Shown: positions 33,336-46,228 of the stretch, in pieces
Numbering within the stretch: the stretch's first letter is position 1
How the letters are laid out: the number at the start of each line of letters is the position of its first letter
Source of the DNA: Capitulum mitella
Taxonomy: Eukaryota > Arthropoda > Thecostraca > Pollicipedomorpha > Pollicipedidae
Reading direction: 5' to 3'
NCBI GenBank assembly: GCA_030062745.1
Contig: CP099842.1
Coordinates: 22,973,822 to 23,037,821, forward strand
DNA: 64,000 nt
Made by a program: the position numbers and the translations under genes
The notes under the pieces: generated by a model
Seen by the model: only the letters and a program-made list of their open reading frames with translations
Databases searched by the model: none
Told to the model about the DNA's origin: nothing

Positions 33336-36274
33336 GGCCGGTCCGGCCTGGCAATAACGTTTGACACGGCGGAAAACGTCACCCCGGGTGTTTTGCCCGC
33401 AGTTCTTGAACCGCTCCAGACAAAACCCTGAAAATTGGTGTTATCCTAAATGCCCTTTGTAACACACGTTGGCACAAATGCACGATCCCAGAGCGTATCA
33501 AGTGGCGACTCCAGAACGCGGGCATCGTATGAACATAGTAAAAATTAGGCGTAGTTCCGCAGTCCGGGATTCTAAATTAAATACGTCTAGCACTGACCAG
33601 AAAACCATCTCATTGGGAAGATCAATTATCCCGTAAGCCCTCCCACTGCCTTATCACCGACAGAAAGTCATCCCCCAGTTACCCCGGAGCGCAAACGTCA
33701 TGCGAACGTCTCTAGTGCAGGGGATAACTTGATACATGACAACTCCCACCAGTTTTTTCGCAATATTTCCTGGATCGCTCGGCCGAATGAGCTGAAATTT
33801 TGGCTACTTGAGTCGTGATCCATTTTACACATTCTCGGAAAACATTAAGTTGATGCCATGCTAGGTCACTGAGCTGTGACCTCGTTCTCGGGCCTACAGG
33901 CCACAAATGTCGAAAATTTGAACCGTGACATAAATAGTGCTTCCGAGGTGGTTTCAGATCTAATCACTGTTTGCTAGTGGTTCTAGAGGTGCCATCCGGC
34001 TATGACGTGACGTTTTAGATGATCTTTCACCGTCCAACGAAACTGCTGTCTCAGAGTGCAAAGTTGGTGCAAGGTCATTCAACCTTGCCTTTGTTTTCAA
34101 TCTTTGGTTCTCGAGGTCACTTCGACCTTTGCTTTCAAGGCCGTGGTCACCTTATATGATCTCATGTGACCTTTCCCGACCACTTAGACACCATTATAAG
34201 CTACGTGGACCTTATAAAGTGTTGCTTCGTAAACGTCTAAAAGAACGTTGCAAATCACGTAAAAACTGGATATGTCCTCGATTGATCTAATCTGACAGGT
34301 GAAGTGTAAGAGACATTTTAAAATGATTTACAAGACTGGTTGAGGTTGGTAGGCCCGGCACCGGCGGCTGACCGATTTCGTGACCAGCTGGCTATAATGA
34401 TTAATCCAGGATCGCAGCATTGGTGTACTTTTTGAGGTGCAATGGAAAATATATTCCCCACCTTTTTCAAGTTGATTGAATTAATTTAAATTGGTCCCAA
34501 GATCAAAAGAACAACGCCGATTTCCTAAGACCTCGGTAAATTTCTCAAGACAGTGCAGTATTCATAGGATTGCTTCGGCAACATTTCGCTACCATGTAAA
34601 ATAAGGAACTCTTGGAAAAATGTCCAGCATAAATCATAACAGTCGTGACTGCTCCCCAACACCAGCAATTAGTTGCGACGCTCGTCTTTGCGCATGCATT
34701 TTTCAACAGCCCCTCCCCATGGCCGGCTAGCCGGGTCAGTTAGCCGCCCCCTCCGACTAGCCGATTGATCGGCGGCTAGCCGGAAACCAGCACTGCTGTC
34801 TATTAAAATCTGTGAAGAACAGTCAGGGCTATTTACTGTTCCTGTTATTTTTCTTCTAGCATGTCAAGTGTGGAAACGCGTGGGGGTCGCATCCCCTTCC
34901 CCTTCCTGGACTGGCGACGATGGCGAAAACCAGAAAGCTGGCGAGGATTTAATCGTTACCTACATACAGAATTAAACAGCCTTTAAATTAAACAGTTAAA
35001 CACGATGCTAATTTCACATGTGTTGGGCATCTTTACTTAGTGCACGGGTTCTTGCACCGTTTTGGTTCCCTGTGCTGAGAATACTGACTTATGAGAGTCT
35101 TGCAATAGCTTTTGAGAACCATGTTCATAACCACATACCTAGAGTTTTGCAAACGGAAGATAAATTTGGCCAAGTGATCATACTAAAAACGACCTTGACG
35201 GTAAAACACCCAGTATGATGTGTGAAAAGCAGGCAGTTCAGAATAAATTCTGTCCTCTGATTTGAAATCAGTTCCCAAAAGTGACAAAACAATAACTCAA
35301 AGGGCGTTAATAAACCTGTTTTGTAATGCATTGATCAAACGGCCCGAGCTAGTTCGTTTTGTTTTTGTTATGTTGTTTCCATATTTAAATGTCCTTACAT
35401 GACCGCAAACTTGATCGGTTCAAAGGAAATACATGCCAATTTTGAGTGGGTAGACTCGTTAGTCATCAGCAGTTTTCAGCATCAGTCATTGCCATTAATG
35501 GCAAGTACTAGCATTAGTCAGCGTAGTCAAAATAGTTATGACAGCAGCGGTCACCAGATCACTCTGCCGCCAGGTTTACTGCACAGCCAGCCAGTTAGAA
35601 CAATTTCGCGTAATGCCAGTACTCGCTTTGGCGTGGACTCTTGAGAGAGCGGAAAAATAACGTCACGGCTCTGCACAGGACGCCGTCCTTAAATGCACCG
35701 GACGGGTGTGGGTGGGGCTCTACTGTCAACACAGTTAAAATGTTTATAGTCAGTCCCTCCACCTCGTCCGCTACAAGCAACGACCATGCAGCATACTACG
35801 GCAAATATACCGTGAACGTTGTCTGTGTATGAGTTTCCTCATACATGTGTGAGTTCCCGTCAATAAATGAATGAGAAGACCGAAGACCGCACGACACCAT
35901 TCATTGTGCTCACCGGCGGCGGAACGCTTTTCAGCAACGGAGACACCATTGCGGAACAGCAGTTTGCTATAAGTGTTATGAAAATCGGCTTATTTTGAGG
36001 ATTTAATCGGAGGCGTTGCGACCCAATGGATAACACGTTACGCCACTGGTGCCTGCGCGCCGTTAGCCGGCCAAAGACTGCGGGGGAGGGAACGACTCCA
36101 GTATAGATTCGCACATGTGAAATGCCTGGGGTTGCTGTAGTGTCCAAAACTGCCGAAAATAATACAGCTCTGCCTAGCAACGGTTGCACCAGGACCGGAG
36201 GAACCGTCACAGTGAGCAAACGGCGACAAAGCACCGAAATATAACGCGAAACGGCCGGCCGCCAACGTAGCCTG

Positions 36275-36345
36275 ACGGCGCCCGGAGGTTTCGTGACGTC
36301 ACATGACATCGGACGCGTTTCAAGGCCACTGTGCCTTTCGGTGGA
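36275..36345 (-). repeat. CRE-bearing GC-rich repeat, copy 2
   Basis: Inverted relative of 33270-33335, with a perfect TGACGTCA at 36294-36301. Confidence 0.5.
36294..36301. promoter_or_regulatory. Palindromic CRE (TGACGTCA)
   Basis: Perfect CREB/ATF octamer within the GC-rich repeat copy 2. Confidence 0.35.
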
Positions 36346-37312
36346 AATATCTCGTGAACGAACGTCGCACAACAATTTGAATGACATATATGTAATCAGC
36401 GTCTGCAGTTCTATCGGATGAACGTGAAAACAAACAATCGGCCATTACCGTAGTGGAATTGAACGAGAGGAATTTAACCATATTCTGGGCACGGAACAGT
36501 CGAATGCGTTTTCTTTCTAGGTCAGCGTCCGTTAATGTACCACGTCGTGGAATGGCGGTAGCGCTGCTAAAGCTGGAAAATTTGTACGCTTAAAACTGTA
36601 TACAAGAAAGCCTAATTGTAACACGCGGCCATATCATTACCTGTAACAATGGCTGACAACACCGTGGGCTTCTACATTCCATGGGTATGGCTGAGCGAGC
36701 AAAGTACGATACATGAGGGGCACTTGAGATAAAAACGACAGCTCAAGCAGGGGAATAGCGGAAAATCAACAAAAAATGGATTCTCAAACGAGACTAAAGT
36801 CAAAGTGGGTTGTAAGTCTTCTTGTGGCAGTAAAACGTTCTCAAACGTCCAGGCTTGAGTAACCGTTGCTACATGCAATGCGAAACCATGTGCAATTTCC
36901 CACATTACATCCATTCAGCGGTCGCCCTATCTACGCCAACACCCTGCACGGGCCCCCTGGGGCCCAGAAAAAAATGCGCGGCCATGCTTTATCCATGCGA
37001 TTGGCTGTCCCGTCTCTGGTTCCGGCATAGCAAACCACGCTTTCGTTCCATGCAGTAATACATCGGCGATTGATTTATCGACCGGCTCCTCCACCTCGTT
37101 AGCAGTGCCGGCGAAGAAAGACGGTGCCTCGGAGATGGCCCATGGGTCCAGCCAGCGCTGTATGACAACACGTCTTCACTTTGAACAGACCGTGACGACC
37201 TGAGGCCTGTTCTGACGCCAGACGACCTGAGACGATCTGACTATGTGATCCCGCCGCGTGCGGCTTCCCATGGGAGCCTCCTTGCGGACCACGTAGTTGA
37301 GTGTTCAGACGA

Positions 37313-38000
37313 TTAACCCCATTCCCGTACCCATAACGCTTGGGGGCATTTCTGTGTCGGGAAGGGACTTATTCGGCCCCTCAGATCTCGATTCCTACCG
37401 GTCCGATTTTATCACGAGAAACGGGAATCGATTTGCCGTGACGTAAACTACATTTTGGCGGGGAGAATATTTGAAAATCTTGAAAGGAGTAGATACAGGG
37501 GCCAACATAGTCAGAAAGGGGGTATTTTTACTTGTTATAGTTCTGAAGTTTAGAGGCCGATTTGGATGCAATTAACTTGAATCGAGAGATAATCGATGGA
37601 ACGTTTTCCATAGGCCCATATCTTAAGAATTGAAAAAAAAAATCATTGGGGTTTACTAGAGTTGGAAAATGGGAGGAATTTTCTGTGTTTTTTTACCGAA
37701 TTAACATAACATTTAGAATACCTTGTTAGCTTTTACGAATCATGATATAATTCAGAACTACAAACCGTGTTACGCTGTTCGTATAATGTCGGCAAAGGCG
37801 GCGCTAAGGACATAAAAAAGGGGAACTGTCATGGTTGCATATTCATCGGGTCGACTAATGACTTTGGACCTCAACACGGGCAGTGGAAGGGGGTTTCGCG
37901 CTAACGCGCACTGAAAGGGGCACTTTTGTGTCCCCTCTGGTCTCGGAAACGCAAAACGCTATAGACACGAAAGTTTTAGGGCAGGGTGGGCCTATAGTAA
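37313..38000 (-). repeat. TTAA-family repeat, copy D
   Basis: Starts TTAA-CCCCATTCCCG at 37313. It then matches the reverse complement of the right part of copy C: cggcccctcagatctcg, ggcaatcgatttgccgtgacg-type block (aatcgatttgccgtgacgt), gatacaggggccaa, gggggtatttt, and aaaggggaactgtcatgg at about 37818-37835. Homology fades after about 37850 and the far end is not defined. Confidence 0.65.
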
Positions 38001-39498
38001 ATTAACCTGTGTGCAAGTTTCATGGCGTTAGATTAATATCTACATTGTGAAATGAAGTCAAAAAGGCCAAATTTAGACACTTTCGGTCCGCTCAGGCTTT
38101 TCCGCACGGCTTTGCGGACGAAACGGGCAAAGTGGGCGTGTCAGAGCGTAAGAGCGTGCAATACGGCAATTTCCATTCATCTGACGTGTTGGGTGAACAT
38201 TTCGGCTCGAGGTCATGGCAGGTCGTTGACTTATAACGTCATTTATTATCTTTGCAGATCGGATTTGATCATGATATACATCATTTGATTGCGATATGCA
38301 CCAGACACGCCCCTTTATGGGCGTCATTACCTTGAACTATGTTGGCCTTGTTTAACCTTAATATATATGATAAAAGCACACTTAATATGAATGCCAGAGA
38401 CATAAGCAGCATATTCCATGTTCCATGTAACACACACCCTCATACATCCCGAAAAAAACGCAACCCTTTCCCTTGCAAAACTTGACGATTCCTTACCAGC
38501 TTTTCGTATTTTTTTTCGTCTTGAGCTTGTCTGAAATGGCCAGATTTGACCTTGAGTGCCCTTTCCTGCCCCACAAAAGTAAATCAGACCTTCTCTTCAC
38601 TGCTAACCCCTTTGGTCTCGCGTGAAAACCTTGATTATCAAAGCTTTCACCAAAAACGCTAGTAGGGTAATATGACCTTAGATAACACCTGTTGGCCTTT
38701 ATATTGACTTTATCAGTAAAAATATAAGCGTTCTCTTTTAGTTCCATCATTGGCTTGCAGCGATGTTTGTACTTTTGGGAACTCAAAGTCTGGAGATTTC
38801 GGGGTCCTCAGGACCGCCGCGCCCCCGCCCCGCGAAGGTGGATCTGGAGGCTGGCCCGACAAAGATGAACAGACGGATTGCGTCGGTCGGTGTGCGTCGA
38901 CTCTGGGCTGAATGCAGAAACCTTCCGTGATTCTGATTATTTTGTTTCGCGTATGGTAAAAAGGCACGTCTGGTCACTTCATAGCGCAGCACCAAGAGAG
39001 AGGCATGCTTTGACCCTGTGAAAATGAACGAGAATACCCAGTTTGGCAGAATAACACTGTATTTGGAGACAATGAGACGTTGGGTCAGGGTCCGGTAATA
39101 GGCTGTGATCATAAAATGGGTAGGTATTATTTTTGTCAAATATGTATGGTATTTGACAAAAACCATAGGGGCTACATTTATTTGCAAAAATGTCCGTCGC
39201 CCTGCTGCTTCTGCAATCTAAAAACTGGTCTCGTAGTTTTACAAGGTTGGTACAAAGAACAAAGCCCAGGCGCGCCACATTTTACTCCGCTTTTTGTCCC
39301 TCACTTTGGCATCAAGCGAGACACTTTTGGAACTTGGAACAGCCACTGAATTTGCAGCAATCGTTAAAATCAGCCAGCCAGAAGCCTGAGACGATGCTAT
39401 TTTTGGTATATTTCCCGCTTGCGTCGTTATGTTTTTGGCCTTGATAACGGTAGAAGCTGAATTCCAAATTATCTTAGCTAGACATAAAAATAATCCGA

Positions 39499-39511
39499 AG
39501 GTCAATGACCC
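39499..39511. promoter_or_regulatory. Near-perfect palindromic hormone response element (IR1)
   Basis: AGGTCA-a-TGACCc differs at one base from the AGGTCA-n-TGACCT inverted repeat bound by EcR/USP-type receptors in arthropods. Motif match only. Confidence 0.35.
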
Positions 39512-39931
39512 GGCCTAAGGTCAGCGATAACCCTGATTTTGGCCTTTTACGATCCAAGATCATTTACTTTCACTTCCAAAAAATGTTTGTCTTGAGATCC
39601 TCCTTTCCCTTTGCCGAAATCACGTCGGACCAAACGTAAAGTGCAGCATTCCAGCTTGGCTTGGCCTAAGTCAGTTTCACCTGGTACCACGTACCAGGTA
39701 CGTAGCTGTGCTATGCTAAACACTTAATTTACAAGATATGCTTGCAAGAGTTTTGCAAAGCAACTTTCTCCTAAAATTTTATGATGACCACCTGATGTAA
39801 TCTGAAGCTAAACCAACAACGGACAAACCATATGCAAAGACTAACTCGCTATCTCCATTACATTTAAATAAGACTGAAAAACATTTGCCTTCAGCTGCTA
39901 AGTGTAGCTATCTCTGTAAATCTTTTTGGAA

Positions 39932-39939
39932 TGACGTCA
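39932..39939. promoter_or_regulatory. Palindromic CRE (TGACGTCA)
   Basis: Perfect octamer in the context atgacgtcat. Confidence 0.3.
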
Positions 39940-40249
39940 TCGATGTAAGCCGTTTCACGAGGTGTCAAGGTATGGCTGAACTGTCCCGCCGTAAACAGCC
40001 GTTTGTTCCAAGAAATTTTAAAGGCAAGCCTTTGTTTACAAATGTATGCAAGCACTTCTTTATTCCGAACATGTGGTATTGAAGTGGGCAATTTCACTTG
40101 ATCGAAAATTGCATGCATTGATATCATAGTGAACTCTCGCTTTGTGTTGAGCGAAATCTAAACGCTTTCATCAGGGCTGAAAACAAATAATCTAAAGGCT
40201 AAGTCCAAACAAACCGGAAGAGATTACGCTGCCACGTCAGACGCCAATC

Positions 40250-40480
40250 GGCGTGACTACCAGCGTCTGCTGTTTCACACGCCGGCGCCGCGGCGACCTG
40301 AGCCGCCGTGCAGGGAAACGGAGCTGTGAGACCGGCCACCGCGGGCGGGGGCGGGGGTACTCCTACCGCCGCGCCGGCCGGCCAATGGCCGTCGGTCCGT
40401 CGCCGCCGATGGCCCTGAAGTGCCGACGAAGGCCCCACACGGGCCATAACATTGCTGGAAACGGCCACCTGACTGCCCGC
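40250..40480. other. GC-rich, CpG-dense island
   Basis: Contains cgccggcgccgcggcg, ccgcgggcgggggcggggg and ccgcgccggccggcc. Overlapping short frames occur on both strands without a recognisable protein. It may be a promoter or a GC-rich repeat. Confidence 0.5.
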
Positions 40481-40761
40481 CTGATATGACCGAATTCAAT
40501 TGAAGCGTTTTAGAAGGCGAGAGAAATCATTACGATGGCAGATAAACGAGGTCGCTGTCGCCTCGCGAGTTTCGCACGATGTCATTCATGGTAGGTTTAC
40601 ACTTGGCGGTTATTATGAGAAATTCAAACGCGTCTGGTTTTCTGAGGTCAACGTTTCTGATTTGCTGATCAACAGTGATCCTAATTCACTTGTCTTTTTG
40701 TGGAAGCTTAGTGTAAGATTGTTCGCATAAACAAAAAATGTGTCCCGGGAACTATCTCATG

Positions 40762-41000
40762 TTAACCCGCCCTACTGAGGGGATGGGACGGTTGACCATC
40801 CCCACCTCCTGAGTTTTTGTCCAAGGTTGTGAGAGAACAAACAAACGCAACGCCACGAAACTTTATGCACCTTTTGCCTCATCATTTTTACACCTTATGT
40901 CAAACTTTTGACCTTACGTCAGGTCAGGTGTCTAACCTAGGTCAGGTTAAGTGACCTGTGTCCAAAAACGTTTAGCTCCCCGCGACGTTTTTAGAAGACG
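40762..41000 (+). repeat. TTAA-family repeat, copy F (left end)
   Basis: Begins TTAA-CCCGCCCTACTGAGGGG, then tttttgtcc and acgcaacgccacgaaactt, parallel to the left end of copy C (ttttttgtttgcc, aacgcagctttacgacactt). AGGTCA sites follow (40918-40950). Strongly diverged; end not defined. Confidence 0.45.
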
Positions 41001-41411
41001 TAATATCGCAAAATTGATAGATGCAACAAATCTGTTATCTCAGATTTTTTCAGAATTTTCCGGGTCATTTACTTTAGATCAAGCCCATCTTCAAGACATA
41101 TTGTTCTTTTTTCGGAAATTGGCTGAGCATTTTTCTTACATTTTCAGTATGTGTTAATGCAGACATCGAATTACCGTCAATGGCCAAAGCATCGGTGACT
41201 CCCAGCAATTTGCCTGAGGTCACGTCACAAATAACTGTTACGAGCCAAAATGCACCGCCATCAGAATCCGCGATAAAGTACTCAGAATGGGCAGGAAATG
41301 GCAGAAATAGCTCGCACAGCTGCGAGTAATACCAAAAAGTTAAAAAAAGGTTCAAAAATTACATATTTTGGAAATAAACAGGCTCCCACGAATAACGCTC
41401 CGCCATATGTG

Positions 41412-41500
41412 TAAATTAATAATAATTATAATTAATAATAATTGTAATTATAATAATTCTTATGCATTATATAGACATTGTAATATAATAATATTGATTC
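41412..41500. repeat. AT-rich low-complexity tract (TAA/ATT)
   Basis: Repeated aataataattataatt-type units. Confidence 0.8.
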
Positions 41501-44119
41501 GTAACTATCGATTTTGCAGTCCGAAATTGCATAAGTGCACAGCCAGTGACCATCTCAACGCATGGTGATGCCATATTTCCTCGTGTCTGACTCTGGTATG
41601 CCTCTCGCGCATCACGTAAGGACTCTGGAATCGCAGTGCGAAAGTTCTGCAGTCATGACAGATGGTGCTGTTCATTTTTTTCTGTAGCCTTAAGCATGCA
41701 TGAATATTTGTATCGGGCAAGGGAGCTGCAACCCATGTTTGCAAAATACATGGGAGATGTATTATGAATAAGGTTGGCCACGCCCAAAATGCCGCCAACC
41801 GGGCTTGTCAACGGATCACTAGTTGCTGCCATCATGAAGATGATTGTGAATATAGACGAACATGACACTAGGGTTCGACCTTTTGCGTATTACACGCTGC
41901 CAGTTTCCCAGGTGTACTGAGCACAGAGACGGTTGCATCACTGGGGCTCTCGTGGGTAAACCTTGTACGTTTGTGACAGACCAGCTACAGATAGGACTGG
42001 AGACAGCAGCCCTCACTAATATTGCTGAATTGCTTGCAGGCATACGAAGTTTCGATTACGTTCATACCAATACCTGAAAATTTAGCACTCGTGGTGAGGG
42101 GCAAATATTGCCAACTCAGGCGATTTGTTTGAGAATAACTCACAATGAAAGCTGCCGCGCTGATATTGTCTAACTTCTGCTGCACTCATAGCATATCTCT
42201 TGCGTTCTTTCAGTGTGCGTGACTAACACATAAATATTTTGGCAGACTTCAGATGTCTTTTCCAGTGAAATCTGTGATTGGCAAGCATATTTGTGTAGCA
42301 CGGATCCTTTAATATTCCTGCCATTACTGATCCTTTATCTCAGTCATCACCTACTGAGCGCAGATGCCATTGCGGGCTCACATTAAATATTTTACGGTGC
42401 CAGGTTTTAGAATTGGTCAATGCGTTTTCAGGCCCAGTCCGGGGAGGTCGGGGAGGGGGGGGGGGCGGATAGCACGGCTGATCGATTGTCCGCTGCGGAC
42501 GGTGGCGTGTATGTCGGGAGGTAGGGCGCACGCTTTGTATATAAACAGTTATTTCAAGATACCCAGCTACATAACTCTGTGAGGAGCCAGCCAGTGTTAT
42601 AAACTTACAGTCCTGTGATGCAGTTACCCAATGTCAAATGATTAGCATAAAACATTCTGTTATTTCATATAGATTTCTTCCGGCCTGATAGCAATGAATT
42701 TTTGAACGGAATTAGTTCACAGGATGAGTATACGTAGTTTGAGGCACAAGTGGACTAGGTCACGGGGCCCATCTTGGCCAATAGAGGTGAAATGTTGCAA
42801 ATGCAGGATTGTGGAAATGGGGCATATGTGAATTTCATGGGACCTAGACTGCATGATGAATGCCGTTGACTAAAAGCACGGGCAAGCTCGTTAAGAACAG
42901 ATTAATTGAGATAATCCAAGTCAACTAGTGAGGATGCAGCATAATGCCTTCTCCAGTCGGCCGGAGTGGTATGAATAAGGAATGTGTGGGTGTATTTTGT
43001 TGACCTTGCTTAGCCTTAGGTAACCTCAAATGACCCAGGTAATCCATTTAAATTATCGATAAATAAGCTCATCGTACCAAACAGCAATCAATAATTTTGT
43101 TTTTTCTCCATTTCAAGAAAATGCGGCATTTTAAGAAATCGAACTGAATTGGCTTGGATTTATCTCACTTGGGTCAGTCCCGTTTTGTGGTATGGAAGTT
43201 CATGATATGGACTAAGTTTCCAATGCATGTGTGTTTGATTAGTTCCGTAGATCAGGCTGCTACATATTCCACACTTGTAACGTTTGACCTAGTTTGATAT
43301 CGATTGGCTTAACTTAACTCATTTAGATTCTTAGGGCTACTATAAAGACTACCTGCCCACAAAATTTCGTTGCTCCATGGATATCGGCTCCATGGATCCA
43401 AGGCCTTAAATACCAGGTATGGCCATCAGGCCCAACGACCGTTTTCAAGTCAACGGACCGTTGCGTCATCTTTACATAACATGGCAGGGACAGGTATGGG
43501 GATAAAATGTCCAACTGGATGTCTGAAGACTTTCCTCGAGGATTTTCATGGTTTCCGTTCCTGTTTTGACTAGATAAATAGATAGATAGAATAGACAGAT
43601 AAACTAAGAAATAGACAAAATTAATATTTCCACCTTACGATGTAACAACATGCAAACATATTATTTCTTCACCAAGCTCTCGCCGGCACAGAGACACCTT
43701 TGCGAGGCACAGATTTCCACGGAGCTACAACGCAAACGGGCATGACTGCAACTTTGTGAAAGAAAGATCTCTAACCTCAAATATTATCCGTAGAGCATCA
43801 GCCACACCAATATGCCTCATCCATGACAATTACAGATGACCAAAACCTATCCCCGGCCGGCCGGCCGAAGGAAAGAAAAGGAAAGGTAAGCACGGCCGAC
43901 GCCGCTCCCCGTCCAGCAGCGTTAGCAATGGCGTGTGTAGGGGAGGGTACAGAGGCACATAGCACTCTCATATGTTTGTCGAAACCTAGTTAAGTCCAGT
44001 TTCTTAATTTCTGATAAACAGCGAAAAACTGTGTTGAAAGTTTATCTTCTTCGAATGCATACTTCTTAAGAAATGGTGCACACTTCTTTTACAAAACCTG
44101 CTCATACCCCTGAAAGCTG

Positions 44120-44127
44120 TGACGTCA
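44120..44127. promoter_or_regulatory. Palindromic CRE (TGACGTCA)
   Basis: Perfect octamer in the context tgtgacgtcacc. Confidence 0.3.
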
Positions 44128-44202
44128 CCTTTTAAGGCACTGGATTAATGCCTCAAAAAGTGGACACCTTAATTTAAAAGGGATGACATCTGCCATGGAT
44201 TA

Positions 44203-44230
44203 AGAGAGACAGAGAGAGAGAGAGAGCGAG
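44203..44230. repeat. (GA)n microsatellite, interrupted
   Basis: agagagac followed by agagagagagagagag and cgag. Confidence 0.9.
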
Positions 44231-45462
44231 ATCGTAATTCTCACACGCGCGTGCTAAGCATCGTGGCGACACCTCCGCGGGGAGAAACCGGCATTCTGTT
44301 GGACGAGTTCCATGTTTTCCATCTGCCGGTAGTCGCCCGTCGATAAAGATTGCTCCGAGCCGGCGGCAGCTTATCTCCCGATCTGTTGACTTTCGATAAC
44401 AGGCCAGTGCTTATTGCACCCTGCTGGGCCGGGGTAGAGCAGCCAGTGAGGAACCCTGAGAGGAATCTCTCTCACACGTTGCGCTGCCATCACGGACCGT
44501 CTCGGTATCTTCAAGATGGAGGTCTTGGGCACAAGGGTATTGTGCACTGAGTGGATTTCAGAATTTTGTCCAGAGTTTAAAGATAGCTAGTATTCAGGTA
44601 GTAACATGATCGATGATATAACTGGATAAATATTTTTAGTGGAATCGTATAAACCTATGAAGTAACGTATAACTGATGAAATGAAATGAAAACGACTAAT
44701 GAAAACGACAGTAAATTGTCTGCGTTTGTGGTATTCAGTTGCCATGTTTATCAGTGTATCCAATAACCATGAGGCACAGCATCGCAACCTTCCACTTTGG
44801 TTGACGAACTGAGTTAGTGTTATATCACGTGAAACAGGTGAGAATTGAACCCGAACTCATGCTATCGGGGACTGTAATGAAACATTGACTAGAAACGATA
44901 AAAATAGTGAGCGTGATAAAACAAATACAGATAAACTAAAACAGAAGTAAATACAAAGAACGAAAAGCAAATGGTGAGCAAAATGGAACACGAATGAAGA
45001 CTGGGACAAAAAAAGGTTTGCATCCGCACTAGTGTGCCACCATTTCTGTATTCCGCCGACAACAGTGAGGGACAACTCTTGCGAGATTCCGGTAAAGGCA
45101 TGCGGAGCCACGCGTCCGAGTCCCGCGCCCGCACGGGATATCGGATAAGGGTCTATCTCGCTTTTTCGGCGACGAACGCTCTGAATGGCTGGGAACGCCT
45201 GGGCTGGGGCAGCTTTAGCCGCGAGACAGGCTGCTTTGTGGCCGCTGTCCAGCATTCAGACGCTGGCGGAGTGCCGGCGTATTTACCGGCGAGTGATTGG
45301 GCCTCTCCGGTGTGAGAACCGGACTGCAGGTGACACGCGACACCTCAGGTGGGATCTTGTGAGCCTCTCCATTGATCGAAGCGCCCAAGGGAGGGCTAAA
45401 TGTAACATTTCCTCACGTAGGCGGCTATGGTGAAACGTCAGGTTTTCTGTTGTTACCGAGAT

Positions 45463-45500
45463 CTTTGAGTAAACAAGCGGTTCCCGCTTGTTTACTCAAA
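45463..45500. repeat. Perfect 17-bp hairpin
   Basis: Arms at 45464-45480 (ttgagtaaacaagcgg core) and 45484-45500 are exact reverse complements around a 3-nt loop. Each arm contains a forkhead site. Confidence 0.9.
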
Positions 45501-45544
45501 TATGTGAAGTTGTTTTGTTTACGTTGTTTTGCTTATTTGTTTAC
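45469..45544. promoter_or_regulatory. Cluster of four perfect forkhead/FOXO sites
   Basis: GTAAACAA occurs at 45469-45476, and its complement TTGTTTAC at 45488-45495, 45515-45522 and 45537-45544. These match the FOXO consensus exactly. The first two form the hairpin arms. No promoter is identified; the LINE remnant begins about 70 bp downstream. Confidence 0.55.
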
Positions 45545-45614
45545 GCGAAGATGTGACGCCGCTGACTCCGATGCTGACATCTCGTTGTAGAGTATTCCAG
45601 TGCATCTCAGATAT

Positions 45615-46228
45615 CTTTCTTCTTCTTCTTCGGGTCTTCGGAAGGCGTTTGACGCGGTTGTCAGGGACATTCTTTTGAAGAAACTCGAACAATATGGGAT
45701 AAGAAATGAATCATTTGAAATAATCCAATCGTACTTGTCAAACAGAAAACAATGTGTTCGCATACGAAATTCCTTGACTAATTACATAGATGTTAGTACA
45801 GAGATTCCTCAGCGGTCTATTCTTGGCCCTGTTCTTTTCACCATATACATGAATTATCCTCCTAACATGAACTGCGAAATGACTTGTTACTCGTATGCCG
45901 ATGACACTGTCTTAATTTTCAAACATAAAAATCCTGAATATTTACAAAACATTATACACGAATCATTGACATCCGTGTCAAATTTGTTCAGAGCAAATTT
46001 CATTTCGATTAATGTCGATAAACATTTACTTAGCAATATTATTATTGCCCCACAGAATTTCAGTTGAAGGCATACATAAATAACAAGTGGATTCAAGAAA
46101 GTGATGAAATAAAGGACCTTGAGATTCTAATTCATAACAATTTAAAGTTCTCTAGTTATATAGTGAAAAATGAGAAGTTCTTTTCTCGAAGACGAGAAGG
46201 ATACTTGAAATTGTGTTGTCTGATTTGA
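45615..46228 (+). pseudogene. Jockey/CR1-like LINE reverse-transcriptase fragment
   Basis: A 5'-truncated ORF2 fragment. In order: LRKAFDAVVRDILLKKLEQYGI, cut here to its ends as RKAFDAV and LLKKLEQYGI, then IQSYLSNRKQCV, the IPQRSILGPVLF block (usually VPQGSILGPLLF), the catalytic YSYADDT (about 45886-45906), and FISINVDK. A frameshift or stop at 46066 is followed in another frame by NNKWIQESDEIKDLEILIHN and NLKFSSYI, the usual region after the active site. The aspartates of YADD remain, but PQG is PQR and the frame is broken, so it is inactive. The endonuclease half and 3' tail are missing. Confidence 0.85.

Larger units (their letters stand above)
32736..37312. other. Non-coding stretch with scattered regulatory-type motifs
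   Basis: No protein recognised. Contents: two CRE palindromes, a pair of GC-rich repeat copies (33270-33335 and 36275-36345), AGGTCA-type sites around 34060-34170, and a cluster of CTAGCCG motifs at 34722-34790. Confidence 0.5.
38001..40761. other. Non-coding stretch with one GC-rich island
   Basis: No protein recognised. Contains a near-perfect ecdysone-type palindrome (39499-39511), a CRE (39932-39939), a short hairpin cctggta-ccacg-taccagg near 39680-39698, and the CpG-rich island at 40250-40480. Confidence 0.5.
41001..45463. other. Non-coding stretch, no gene seen
   Basis: Contains the AT tract and GA microsatellite listed separately, a poly-G run at about 42456-42467, and a CRE at 44120-44127. 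No protein recognised. Confidence 0.5.

Noticed and set aside
44829-44870. tRNA-like box B on the minus strand (gggttcaattctc)
   Set aside because: No box A at the expected distance and the T stem does not pair.
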